This document shows, piece by piece, positions 16,427 to 25,231 of a DNA stretch of 64,000 nucleotides. Origin of the DNA: JADGQM01 sp964441945 (GTDB lineage Bacteria; Desulfobacterota; Syntrophobacteria; Syntrophobacterales; Syntrophobacteraceae). The notes beneath the pieces were generated by a model, which searched no databases, was not told the origin of the DNA, and worked only from the letters and a program-made list of their open reading frames with translations. The DNA is taken from assembly GCA_964441945.1 (NCBI GenBank), contig CAYTWB010000009.1, forward strand, positions 1 through 64,000, given 5' to 3'. A program made the position numbers and the translations under genes. Every line of letters begins with the position of its first letter. The stretch's first letter is position 1.

Positions 16427-17173
16427 ATGCTGCGCCTTCGCAATCTCAAATGCTACTACGGGAAGATCCGAGCGATCAGTGGTGTCAGTCTCTCGGTTCG
16501 TCAGGGTGAGCTCACCGCCCTTATCGGCGCCAACGGGGCCGGCAAAAGCACACTGCTCCAGGCGATCTGCGGTCTCATCCCCCACTGGGAAGGGGAAATC
16601 GACTTCGAAAAGAGATCGCTTCGGGGCATGAAACCTCCTGCCATTGTTCAGAAAGGAATCTCCCTGGTGCCCGAGGGGCGACTGCTGTTCGCTCCCATGA
16701 GCGTGCTGGACAATCTGAGGTTGGGCGCCTATCTGCGATACCGCAGTCGGGAGCATCACCAGCATATAGCCGAGGATTTGGAGAGTGTTATGGCGCTATT
16801 CCCCGTGCTTCGGGAACGGGCTGACCAACCCGCTGGCACCCTCTCAGGCGGAGAACAGCAGATGGTGGCCATCGGGCGGGCACTCATGGCACGTCCCCGC
16901 CTCCTGCTTCTTGACGAACCTTCGATGGGATTGGCCCCGTTCCTCGTGAAACTCATCCTGGACACCCTGGTACAGCTGAAAGAACAAGGCATGACCATTC
17001 TGCTCATCGAACAGAATGCACGCGCCGCCCTGCAAATTGCTGACCGCGGCTATGTTCTCGAGAACGGCCGGATTGTGCTCGATGGGGTGGCCGAGGATTT
17101 GCTCGCCGATCAGGAGGTGAAGCGAGCTTATCTGGGCAAGGACTATCGTGAGTTCTATGAAGGGAGGATTTGA
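16427..17173 (+). CDS. livF: branched-chain amino-acid ABC transporter ATPase LivF
   Basis: A 248-residue ATPase. Walker A is GANGAGKST, the signature is LSGGEQQMVAIGRAL, Walker B is LLLLDEPSMGL and the switch is LLIEQNA. ATG at 16427 (MLRLRNLKCYYGKI) is chosen with AAAGGA upstream; an earlier in-frame start would overlap livG without need. The C-terminus is the usual AYLGKDYREFY. The gene ends three bases before the second PaaK-like gene, so the two are co-transcribed. Confidence 0.92.
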   Translation: MLRLRNLKCYYGKIRAISGVSLSVRQGELTALIGANGAGKSTLLQAICGLIPHWEGEIDFEKRSLRGMKPPAIVQKGISLVPEGRLLFAPMSVLDNLRLGAYLRYRSREHHQHIAEDLESVMALFPVLRERADQPAGTLSGGEQQMVAIGRALMARPRLLLLDEPSMGLAPFLVKLILDTLVQLKEQGMTILLIEQNARAALQIADRGYVLENGRIVLDGVAEDLLADQEVKRAYLGKDYREFYEGRI

Positions 17174-17176
17174 GCG

Positions 17177-18487
17177 ATGCCCATTTGGAATGCCGGGGAC
17201 GAATGCCTGGATCTTGAAGAGCGCGCCCAGCTGCAGATGGAAAGACTCCAGAGCACGCTGAATCGCGCTTATAAGAATGTCCCCTTCTACAGGAATCTTC
17301 TACAGAAGAACGGCACAGAGCCCACACGCATTGAATCGCTGCAAGACCTGCAACACCTGCCTTTTACCACGCGCGAGCATTTCAGTGACAATTACCCATA
17401 TGGCCTCTTCGCTGTCCCCCTGCGGGACGTCGTGCGCATCCATACGGCCCGTGGGACGGCCCTGAAGCCCACTGTCAGCGGCTATACCAAACAGGACCTG
17501 ATTGTCTGGCGGGAGCTGGTGGCACGCTCTCTGTTTGCGGCAGGGGTATCAAAAAACGATATTCTGCAAATTGATGTAGACCCCGGCCTCATCAATTGGG
17601 GGCAAGCCTATAAGGATGGGGCGGAAGCCGTGGAGAGCAGCGTCATTCCCCTCACCATTCTGACCCCGGAAAAGCAGCTCATGCTCTTGCGGGACTACAA
17701 GACCTCTGTGCTCATCACCAGCCATTCGGCTGCAACACAGATGATGCATCTCGTGTTTCAAGCCAATCTCAATCCCAATGAACTGGCTCTAAAGACCGTT
17801 ATACTGGTGGGAGATCCACCTGATGCGACGATTCAGGAACGCCTGAAAGACGAGCTCCATGTGAAGACATGGGTCCATTACGGGCTGAGCGAAGTACCGG
17901 GTCCGGCCCTGGCTTTCGAGTGCGAGGCACGCCAGGGGCTCCATGTGAGCGAGGATCACTTCCTTCCGGAGGTTGTTGATCCGGTATCGGGGAAAGCGGT
18001 TCCTCCGGGCGTAGAGGGAGAATTGGTGTTGACCACACTCACCACCCGGGCGTTTCCCCTGCTTCGCTTTCGCACCGGGGACCGTGTCCGACTCCTGTCC
18101 GGGCCCTGTCCATGCGGCCGCAGCCTCTCCAGGATTGAGTGGCTTCCTGCACGCACCGATGAAATGATGGTGATCAGGGGTGTCAAGGTCCACCATCAAC
18201 AGATTGTCTATCTCCTTGAAAAGAACCTTGGTTTTCTCCCAGGCTCCTATCGGTTCATGATCCGCAGCAGGGAACTTCGAGACATCCTGGAAGTATGGCT
18301 GAAAGCGGAGGATGCGATCTTTTCCGACGAGGTGAAAGAGATGGAACGGCTTTGCCTGCGCCTCGGCAAGGAATTGACTCAGGAGCTTGGAGTCCCGGTT
18401 GAGCTCCGTCTGAAAGAACAAAGCTCTTTCCATTCCATGCAGCCTTCCCAAGGCATTGAAGATCTTCGAATAAAGTCCACCGGATAA
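17177..18487 (+). CDS. PaaK-like protein with degenerate nucleotide-binding loop
   Basis: A 436-residue paralogue of the PaaK at 10528, with shared segments such as LPFTTREHFSDNYPYGLFAV, HYGLSEVPGPALAFECEA and the C-terminal RGVKVHHQQI. The phosphate-binding loop reads TARGTALKPT at residues 90-99 in place of SSGTTGKPT, and the following NAYGYGLFTGG block is replaced by DVDPGLINWG. Adenylation is therefore doubtful. The downstream YGLSE, RTGD and CPCGR motifs are kept, so it is not a decaying pseudogene. It may be a regulatory or scaffolding subunit, or bind a different nucleotide. It sits three bases after livF. Confidence 0.8.
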   Translation: MPIWNAGDECLDLEERAQLQMERLQSTLNRAYKNVPFYRNLLQKNGTEPTRIESLQDLQHLPFTTREHFSDNYPYGLFAVPLRDVVRIHTARGTALKPTVSGYTKQDLIVWRELVARSLFAAGVSKNDILQIDVDPGLINWGQAYKDGAEAVESSVIPLTILTPEKQLMLLRDYKTSVLITSHSAATQMMHLVFQANLNPNELALKTVILVGDPPDATIQERLKDELHVKTWVHYGLSEVPGPALAFECEARQGLHVSEDHFLPEVVDPVSGKAVPPGVEGELVLTTLTTRAFPLLRFRTGDRVRLLSGPCPCGRSLSRIEWLPARTDEMMVIRGVKVHHQQIVYLLEKNLGFLPGSYRFMIRSRELRDILEVWLKAEDAIFSDEVKEMERLCLRLGKELTQELGVPVELRLKEQSSFHSMQPSQGIEDLRIKSTG

Positions 18488-18599
18488 TTGACCGACAGCG
18501 GTCGGGTGACTTCTCCATTTTTTGTATTCCCAAAGTGTGGTAAGAGGGGAAGCGAGGCTTTCCCGGGGTTCGTTGTCAAGCCGTTTCAGGAAAATGAGA

Positions 18600-19892
18600 A
18601 TGGAAAACGCTCTATTCCCCAAATATCAAGAATCCGTTGATTATCTCTTTGGCCTGCAGAAATACGGCATCAAATTTGGCCTGAATTCCACGGCAAATCT
18701 CCTCACCCGACTGGGAAATCCTCATCGGCGGCTGCGCTGCATCCACATAGCGGGGACCAACGGTAAGGGATCCACGGCGGCCATGCTGTCCGGTATTTTG
18801 AAGCAGCACGGTCTGCGAGTCGGTCTCTACACGTCGCCGCACCTGGTTCGATTTACCGAACGCTTCCGTATAGACGATGAGGAGGTCTCTCCTGAACGGA
18901 TTTTTGAAATTTTTGGCCGTGTTCGCCGGCTAATCGACGATGCAGAGCCCCCCACCTTCTTCGAGGTCGTTACCAGCATGGCCTTTCAATACTTCGCTGA
19001 GGAAGAGGTGGATTGGGCGATTTTGGAGGTCGGGATGGGGGGACGGCTGGACGCGACCAATGTTGTACAGCCTGAAGTCTGTGTGATCACCAATATTTCG
19101 TTCGATCACGAAGAGTACCTGGGGAATACTCTGGGCGCAATCGCCCGCGAGAAGGCGGGAATCATCAAGCATCGCGTTCCGGTTGTTACCGGGGCCCGCC
19201 AACCGCTGGTTCAGGCCATTCTCAAAGCCACATCCCTGAGACTGGAGGCACCCCTTTATCGCCAGGGAAAGGATTTCCGGACAAAGCGCAATACCGATGG
19301 TTCATTGCGGTACGAAGGATTGAAACGACGCTTTCCGTCTCTGGCACTCAACCTGGCGGGCGCTCATCAGTTATCCAACGCCGCTCTGGCCCTTGCAACG
19401 ATCGAAGTTCTGGAGAACCATGGGGCCCTGAAACTGAACCCGGAAAACGTCCAGGAAGGCTTCCTCCGTGTCCGCTGGCCTGCTCGGATGGAGGTCCTGC
19501 AGGAGGACCCGCTCATCCTTCTGGACGGAGCTCATAATCCGCACGGAGCTGAGTGCCTGAGGGACGCGCTCAAACAGATCTTTCCCAAGCGCCGTCTCCA
19601 TTTGGTGCTGGGAATCATGGCCGACAAAGACGTCCGAGGTATTCTCAAGCGATTGTTGCCGCTGGCCGAAACAGCCATCCTGACACAACCGAGGTATGCA
19701 CGAGCAGCCAATCCGGAAGCCTTGAGACGCCTGGCAAGGCCCTACATTCAGAAGCTCTACGTGGTTCCTGATCCGGAATCTGCAATTCAACAGGCGAAAT
19801 CTCTCGCTGCTCCCGAAGATGTAATCTGCATCGCTGGATCGCTTTACTTTGCGGGCGAGGTGAAGGAACTTTTCGGCGAACCGGCCTACTAG
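18600..19892 (+). CDS. folC: folylpolyglutamate synthase / dihydrofolate synthase
   Basis: About 430 residues. The Mur-ligase-type ATP loop is AGTNGKGSTAAML; further motifs are GLYTSPHLVRFTERFRID, EVGMGGRLDATN, FDHEEYLG and DGAHNPHGAE. It adds glutamate to dihydropteroate and to folates in the cytoplasm. ATG at 18600 is favoured over the in-frame ATG at 18594 because AGGA sits at a better distance. The upstream 100 bases hold no other gene. It is followed by lptD on the same strand, an arrangement without an obvious functional link. Confidence 0.92.
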   Translation: MENALFPKYQESVDYLFGLQKYGIKFGLNSTANLLTRLGNPHRRLRCIHIAGTNGKGSTAAMLSGILKQHGLRVGLYTSPHLVRFTERFRIDDEEVSPERIFEIFGRVRRLIDDAEPPTFFEVVTSMAFQYFAEEEVDWAILEVGMGGRLDATNVVQPEVCVITNISFDHEEYLGNTLGAIAREKAGIIKHRVPVVTGARQPLVQAILKATSLRLEAPLYRQGKDFRTKRNTDGSLRYEGLKRRFPSLALNLAGAHQLSNAALALATIEVLENHGALKLNPENVQEGFLRVRWPARMEVLQEDPLILLDGAHNPHGAECLRDALKQIFPKRRLHLVLGIMADKDVRGILKRLLPLAETAILTQPRYARAANPEALRRLARPYIQKLYVVPDPESAIQQAKSLAAPEDVICIAGSLYFAGEVKELFGEPAY

Positions 19893-19936
19893 CCGGTACG
19901 GCCTGTGAGGAGATTGGCGGAAGTGGAGTCGACACG

Positions 19937-22234
19937 GTGAGCTCACTTTTCGGTAACGGACCAAAGGCACTTGTCGGCCTGCATCGCGGCTGCCTTTTCA
20001 CCGCTTTTTTCCGGCTCTGCTTTTTAGTTATCTTCCTGATCCATCCAGGGATTGCCTCCTCAGAGGGTCTACTCAAGACCGGCATGAGTCCGAAAGCCTT
20101 TGTCAGTTCGTCCCGGGACGCCTGGACAGTAGATGCCGATAGAATCATTTATGACTACCAGAAGAAGCTCTGCGAGGCGGACGGGAATGTCCGGGTGAGC
20201 TCGGGCGATCGTTCCATTCAGGCGGATTGGATCCTTCTGGACACCCAAAAACAGGAGGTTGAGCTCAAGGGGCATGTCCTGCTGCGATTCGGACCGAACT
20301 GGCTTCAGGGAGACCATGTCATCTGGAATCTGGATTCGGAAACCGGCTGGGTAGATGGCGGAAGGGCCTACTTTGCCGACACCCGCTTCTACGTGGAGGG
20401 CAAATCCATCGCCAAGACCGGTCAAAACACCTATGACCTGGACACGGGCTTTCTCACCACATGCGACCCCTCTAACGCAGACTGGAAAATCAAGTACGAC
20501 AAGATGAACATAGAGGTAGGCGGATATGCCTGGGCCAGGAACGCCTCATTTTGGGCACGTAAAGTGCCTCTGCTCTACACTCCCGTGGTCGCTCTTCCCG
20601 TCAAGCAGGAGCGGCAGTCAGGGTTCCTCCTTCCCTGGGCGGGCACCTCGACGCTCAACGGCGCCCAGGGCGAATTGCCCTTCTTTTGGGCCATTCGCCA
20701 GGACATGGACGCCACGCTCTACGGGCGGATGATGGAGAAAAGAGGCTGGATGAGCGGTCTGGAATACAGGCTGAACAGTGATAAGCTGGGCGAAGGCATC
20801 TGGCAGTTCAACTACTTGTATGATCAAGCGAATGCTGATTTCGAGCGGGAACAGGGGTATCCGCTCCAGACGAGGAACCGTTTCTGGGTGCGCGCTCGTG
20901 ACAATCTGAAGCTTCCCTATCAGATCACTGGGCATCTGGACCTGGATATGATCAGCGATCCCAACTACCTGAAGGAATTTCTCGGAGGCTCCACGGCATA
21001 CGACTATTCCAACCGCATCTTCCGGGATCGCTTTGGGCGTGGGATCTTGAACGACAACACGGTTTCCTACCGAGAATCAACCCTCTACCTGGAGCGGGCC
21101 TTTGAATCCAGCTTGATGAGTCTGGATAGTCGATACTGGGATCAAACCGACCGATCCCTGCAGAATCTGACTCTGCAACGGCTTCCCTCATTTTCATTCA
21201 GTGCTGTTCCCACACGGCTGAATGGTCTTCCCTTGTACTACAGCCTGCAGAGCTCCGTGACAGACTACTGGCGCAGCGAGGGAACACGGGGAGGCAGACT
21301 GGACCTCTTCCCGCGCCTTTCCTATCCCCTCCATTGGGGGCCGTATCTGGACCTGGAACCCACGGCGGGAATCCGCTCAACCAACTACTGGGTAGACTGG
21401 AAAGACAATTCAGCCAGCCCCTGGCAGGGGAGACTCCTGGCTGATGTCCGTGTCGAGCTCAGCAATCGCCTCAACCGCGTCTATTCTCTGAATGCAGGAA
21501 GTATTCAGGCGATCCAGCATGCGATACGGCCGGAAATCATTTATGAGTATGTCCCGCAGGTCAATCGCATCAATTCCATCCCCACCTTCGGCACACTGGA
21601 GAACAACCAGGCGCGCCACGATGTGCTTGCCGGCTTTTCAACCTTCCTGACTGCGAAGCGCGTTCAGAAGGATGCCGAAAACAATCCGGTCACAGACTAC
21701 CTGGAACTGGCAAGGTTCGAGCTCCTGCAGCAGTTCAATATCGAAAAACCACCTCAGGACTGGGAATATAATCCCTTGCCCAAGACCGGTTTCGCTGATC
21801 TTCTCATGCGCCTGGACATCATGCCGCAACGCTATCTCACTCTTTCCTATTATTCTACGCTGCTTCCGGACGAAAGCCGCTCCCTGCAACATGATCTCTA
21901 CATGACCCTGGACAGTGGTCGCGGCCAGATGTTTCGACTGGGATACCAATACCGCTACGGTTTTCCCGTCGACGAAGTCATTGTAGAGTCGGGCATCAAA
22001 ATCCTGCCCAACCTTTCTTTCAATACGTATCATGACTATTCATTCTACCGACAAGAGCTCTACAAGCAGGGGTATGGATTCAGGTTTCTTCGCGGATGCT
22101 GGGCCCTGGCGTTCACTTATGAAAGAGAACCGCAAGACCAACGCTTCATGGTTTCTATCAATCTCCTGGGATTAGGTTCTTTGGGCAGCAGTCCGGTAAC
22201 AGGGTCTCTGGATCCTCTAACGGGAACGAGGTAG
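19937..22234 (+). CDS. lptD: LPS-assembly outer-membrane protein LptD
   Basis: A 765-residue outer-membrane protein that inserts lipopolysaccharide into the outer leaflet. The start is GTG with GTGGAG upstream. An N-terminal hydrophobic stretch (FRLCFLVIFLIHPGIASS) serves as signal peptide. The N-terminal OstA/LptA-like jellyroll follows (ADRIIYDYQKKLCEADGNV), then the conserved WARKVPLLYTPVVALPVK and a long aromatic-rich beta-barrel. Cysteines are few, so the disulphide pattern of the E. coli protein is not evident. Together with rfaE2 it confirms an LPS-bearing cell envelope. Confidence 0.9.
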   Translation: MSSLFGNGPKALVGLHRGCLFTAFFRLCFLVIFLIHPGIASSEGLLKTGMSPKAFVSSSRDAWTVDADRIIYDYQKKLCEADGNVRVSSGDRSIQADWILLDTQKQEVELKGHVLLRFGPNWLQGDHVIWNLDSETGWVDGGRAYFADTRFYVEGKSIAKTGQNTYDLDTGFLTTCDPSNADWKIKYDKMNIEVGGYAWARNASFWARKVPLLYTPVVALPVKQERQSGFLLPWAGTSTLNGAQGELPFFWAIRQDMDATLYGRMMEKRGWMSGLEYRLNSDKLGEGIWQFNYLYDQANADFEREQGYPLQTRNRFWVRARDNLKLPYQITGHLDLDMISDPNYLKEFLGGSTAYDYSNRIFRDRFGRGILNDNTVSYRESTLYLERAFESSLMSLDSRYWDQTDRSLQNLTLQRLPSFSFSAVPTRLNGLPLYYSLQSSVTDYWRSEGTRGGRLDLFPRLSYPLHWGPYLDLEPTAGIRSTNYWVDWKDNSASPWQGRLLADVRVELSNRLNRVYSLNAGSIQAIQHAIRPEIIYEYVPQVNRINSIPTFGTLENNQARHDVLAGFSTFLTAKRVQKDAENNPVTDYLELARFELLQQFNIEKPPQDWEYNPLPKTGFADLLMRLDIMPQRYLTLSYYSTLLPDESRSLQHDLYMTLDSGRGQMFRLGYQYRYGFPVDEVIVESGIKILPNLSFNTYHDYSFYRQELYKQGYGFRFLRGCWALAFTYEREPQDQRFMVSINLLGLGSLGSSPVTGSLDPLTGTR

Positions 22235-22339
22235 CGTGCCGGCACTTGTAAACTCGGCCCTTTCTCTTCTACCGGCTTCGATGGGCACCCGAACAACCTG
22301 AAGACTCGAGGATTTTTTTCACCGGGTAGCACCTCGTTA

Positions 22340-22368
22340 TTGACAAGAGGGCCCAGATCTTCTATAAA
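22340..22368 (+). promoter_or_regulatory. sigma70 promoter of rplM-rpsI
   Basis: TTGACA (22340-22345), exactly 17 bases, then TATAAA (22363-22368): almost the full consensus, 47 bases before the rplM start codon. It fits a strong ribosomal-protein promoter. Confidence 0.8.
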
Positions 22369-22414
22369 ACGCTGCTCCGGGTTTTATATTTTTCTCGAAT
22401 GTGGAGAATATTCA

Positions 22415-22843
22415 ATGAAAACGAATAGCGCCAAATTTGAGCCAGAACAACGCAAATGGATTCTGGTAGATGCCGAGAATCAGGTGCTCGGCAGACTTGC
22501 ATCTCATATTGCCATGAGACTCAGAGGGAAACACCTGCCGACCTTTACCCCTCATGTGGATACGGGGGATTTCATCGTGGTCGTCAATGCTGAGAAGGTT
22601 CATCTTACCGGACGAAAATGGGACCAGAAGATGTACTATCGGCACACCGGCTACATGAGCGGGATCAGATCCACTACAGCGCGCAAGCTTAACCAGGAGA
22701 AACCCGACCGGCTGATCCGCATGGCGGTGTGGGGAATGCTGCCGAAGAACCGGCTGGGACGCAAGCTGATTAAGAAATTAAAGATATACAGTGGTCCGGA
22801 GCATCCTCATGAGGCCCAGCAACCTCAAAAGATGTCGCTGTAA
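22415..22843 (+). CDS. rplM: 50S ribosomal protein L13
   Basis: A 142-residue large-subunit ribosomal protein. Family segments WILVDAENQVLGRLAS, GDFIVVVNAEKVHLTG and MYYRHTGYMSG are intact, with the late MLPKNRLGR. GGAGA lies before the ATG, and a near-consensus promoter lies 47 bases upstream. It is followed after 26 bases by rpsI, the usual L13-S9 operon. The C-terminus has a short extra HPHEAQQPQK tail. Confidence 0.97.
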   Translation: MKTNSAKFEPEQRKWILVDAENQVLGRLASHIAMRLRGKHLPTFTPHVDTGDFIVVVNAEKVHLTGRKWDQKMYYRHTGYMSGIRSTTARKLNQEKPDRLIRMAVWGMLPKNRLGRKLIKKLKIYSGPEHPHEAQQPQKMSL

Positions 22844-22869
22844 GAATCATCATAGAATGGGGGATTCGA

Positions 22870-23265
22870 GTGATAGCGGAACAACGTTTTTATGCGACAG
22901 GAAAGCGGAAGACGGCAGTAGCCAGGGTCTGGCTTCAACCCGGCGCCGGCCGCATAACCATCAATAAGCGGACTCTGGATCGATATGTGGATCGTGAGAC
23001 GGCCAAGATGGTGATATTCCAGCCTCTGATACTGACCGGCACCTATGGAAAGATGGACGTGGCGGTCAATGTGCACGGCGGCGGCGATTCCGGTCAAGCC
23101 GGTGCCATTCGTCACGGTATCTCCAAGGCCCTTCTGGAATACAATCCTGAATTTCGTGAAGTCTTGAAGCGGGCGGGATTCCTGACGCGCGACCCCCGAG
23201 TGAAAGAGCGGAAGAAATACGGGCAACCTGGTGCCAGGGCCCGCTTCCAGTATTCAAAACGGTAA
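22870..23265 (+). CDS. rpsI: 30S ribosomal protein S9
   Basis: A 131-residue small-subunit protein starting with GTG after GGGGGA. It shows FYATGKRKTAVARVWLQPG near the start, NVHGGGDSGQAGAIRHGISKA in the middle and the invariant C-terminal GARARFQYSKR that reaches the decoding centre. It is co-transcribed with rplM. Confidence 0.97.
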   Translation: MIAEQRFYATGKRKTAVARVWLQPGAGRITINKRTLDRYVDRETAKMVIFQPLILTGTYGKMDVAVNVHGGGDSGQAGAIRHGISKALLEYNPEFREVLKRAGFLTRDPRVKERKKYGQPGARARFQYSKR

Positions 23266-23298
23266 GGTTATCGGGCACACCAATCTGGAGAAGGAAAT

Positions 23299-23372
23299 GG
23301 ACAGGGCGATTGCGGCCTGTCCTGGGAAATGACGAGGGGTATCAGGCCAAGGGCAGGGTACCCCCTATTTTT
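23299..23372 (+). terminator. terminator region between rpsI and argC
   Basis: A first hairpin GGACAGG/CCTGTCC (23299-23322) is followed by GGGGTA/TACCCC (23336-23341 with 23359-23364) and a T-run at 23368-23372. TCAGGC inside the second loop could alternatively pair with GCCTGA at 23373-23378. It probably ends the rplM-rpsI transcript, only 18 bases before the argC start. Confidence 0.6.
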
Positions 23373-23390
23373 GCCTGATCGAGGTCATTT

Positions 23391-24428
23391 ATGCTGCGGG
23401 TAGCCATAGCGGGCGCTTCCGGATACACGGGTTTTGAGCTGATCCGTATCCTGAGTCACCATCCTCAGGTTGAACTCACAACCATTACCTCACGGGTGCA
23501 GGCCGGCCAGCGGCTGGACGCCTTTTATCCGGCCATGAAGGGGCATTGTGAGCTGGTGTTTGAAAACACCACTCCGGAGGTCCTGACGGCTAACGCCGAC
23601 CTGGTCTTCACCGCCCTGCCCCACCAGGCCGCAATGGACTTTGTCCCCAATCTCCTGGAACGGGGCGTTAAGGTGATTGATCTCAGCGCCGACTATCGCC
23701 TTAAAGATCCCCTTGTCTACGAAGCCTGGTATCAACCGCATAAAACACCAGAGCTTCTCGCACAGGCCGTCTATGGACTGCCCGAGCTCCATCGTCAACG
23801 GATCCGGCCAGCTCGACTGGTGGCCAACCCCGGCTGTTATCCAACGAGCATCATTCTCCCTTCGGCACCACTCCTTCAAAAGGCTTTGATCGACCCTAAG
23901 ACCTTGATCGCCGATTCCAAGTCGGGAGTAACGGGTGCGGGACGCGGGGTCTCTTTGGCAGTGCATTTTTGCGAGGTGAGCGATAGCTTCAAGGCCTATA
24001 AGGTCGCAGAGCACCGTCACACACCTGAAATCGAACAGGAGTTGAGCGGCCTGGCCGGAGAACCGGTATGCCTGACCTTTACCCCCCACCTGGTTCCCAT
24101 GAGTCGAGGAATCCTGAGCACCGTGTATGCCACGCTGAGGGATGAAGTCACATTGGACCGGATTGATGAGGCCTTCGCATCCTTTTATCGGGATGCACCC
24201 TTCGTTCGGCTCTGTGGTCGAGGAGAGCTTCCCACCACCCTCCAGGTGCGCGGCAGCAACTACTGCGATATCGGCTGGCGGGTGGATGAGCGAAACAGGC
24301 GGTTGATCGTCGTATCGGTGATCGACAACCTGACTCGTGGAGCATCCGGCCAGGCAGTGTGCAATATGAACCTGATGAGTGGGATGCCGGAAGAGCTCGG
24401 GCTGGACTATGCACCGTGGCAACCGTAA
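23391..24428 (+). CDS. argC: N-acetyl-gamma-glutamyl-phosphate reductase
   Basis: A 345-residue NADPH-dependent reductase, third step of arginine synthesis in the cytoplasm. The NADP motif is AGASGYTGFELIR, and the catalytic cysteine lies in VANPGCYPTS. SKSGVTGAGRG, AEHRHTPEIEQ and FTPHLVPMSRGIL are typical. GAGGT precedes the ATG. A terminator-like hairpin lies just before it, so transcription probably starts in the short gap or reads through. It is followed by truA. Confidence 0.95.
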   Translation: MLRVAIAGASGYTGFELIRILSHHPQVELTTITSRVQAGQRLDAFYPAMKGHCELVFENTTPEVLTANADLVFTALPHQAAMDFVPNLLERGVKVIDLSADYRLKDPLVYEAWYQPHKTPELLAQAVYGLPELHRQRIRPARLVANPGCYPTSIILPSAPLLQKALIDPKTLIADSKSGVTGAGRGVSLAVHFCEVSDSFKAYKVAEHRHTPEIEQELSGLAGEPVCLTFTPHLVPMSRGILSTVYATLRDEVTLDRIDEAFASFYRDAPFVRLCGRGELPTTLQVRGSNYCDIGWRVDERNRRLIVVSVIDNLTRGASGQAVCNMNLMSGMPEELGLDYAPWQP

Positions 24429-24452
24429 TTGGCAGTGAAACCCGGAACAGAG

Positions 24453-25211
24453 ATGAAGCGCAATTTCAAACTGACCCTGGAGTACGACGGTTCCTCTTAC
24501 CATGGCTGGCAGCGCCAGCAGGGCGTCCTGACGATCCAGGAGGTACTGGAGTCCCGGTTGGAGATCATTCTTGGGGGCCCCATCAGAACACGGGCTTCAG
24601 GCAGGACCGATGCCGGAGTGCATGCTAGGGGCCAGGTGGTCAGCTTCTACGGTCACACCTCTCTTAAGCCTGAGGAGATACAACGGGGACTCAACAGTCT
24701 CCTCCCATCCGATATCGTCATACTGCAGGTGGAGGAAGTAGCCCATGCCTTTCATGCCCGCTTTTCTGCAGCCACCAAGACGTATGAGTACTGTATTTTG
24801 AATCGGCCGACCCCCTCTGCCCTCGAAAGGCACTTTGTGTGGCACATTCGCAAACCGCTGGAGTGGGCACCAATGGCCGAATGCCTGGTGAGTATCCTGG
24901 GCCTCAATGATTTTTCCGCTTTTATGGCCGCGGGCTCACCGGTAACCTCCACCGAACGCTGCATCCACCGGGCCGCTCTCGAAGCCCCGGATGAACACCA
25001 TCTGGTTTTTCGCTTTGAAGCGAACGGGTTTTTGAGGCATATGGTTCGAAACCTTGTCGGTACGCTGGTCGACGTGGGCAAAGGCAGACTGATGCCGGCG
25101 GACTTTAGGAACATTCTCGCCGGCAGGGACCGGCGTCAGGCGGGGATGACCGCACCCGCCCGTGGACTGTGCCTGGTTTCGGTTCGGTATGATGAATCTG
25201 CCGGACCCTGA
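24453..25211 (+). CDS. truA: tRNA pseudouridine(38-40) synthase
   Basis: About 252 residues. It converts U38-U40 of many tRNA anticodon arms to pseudouridine. The start region FKLTLEYDGSSYHGWQRQ, the catalytic aspartate in RASGRTDAGVHARGQV and the later ANGFLRHMVRNLVGTL are all family motifs. ATG at 24453 follows GGAACAGAG; a TTG at 24429 directly after the argC stop is an alternative. It probably shares the argC transcript. Confidence 0.95.
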   Translation: MKRNFKLTLEYDGSSYHGWQRQQGVLTIQEVLESRLEIILGGPIRTRASGRTDAGVHARGQVVSFYGHTSLKPEEIQRGLNSLLPSDIVILQVEEVAHAFHARFSAATKTYEYCILNRPTPSALERHFVWHIRKPLEWAPMAECLVSILGLNDFSAFMAAGSPVTSTERCIHRAALEAPDEHHLVFRFEANGFLRHMVRNLVGTLVDVGKGRLMPADFRNILAGRDRRQAGMTAPARGLCLVSVRYDESAGP

Positions 25212-25231
25212 TTAGAGGAGATGATTTATCG

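Noticed and set aside
23490..24503. 337-codon minus-strand frame over argC
   Set aside because: It mirrors argC, which has clear motifs; the antisense product has none.
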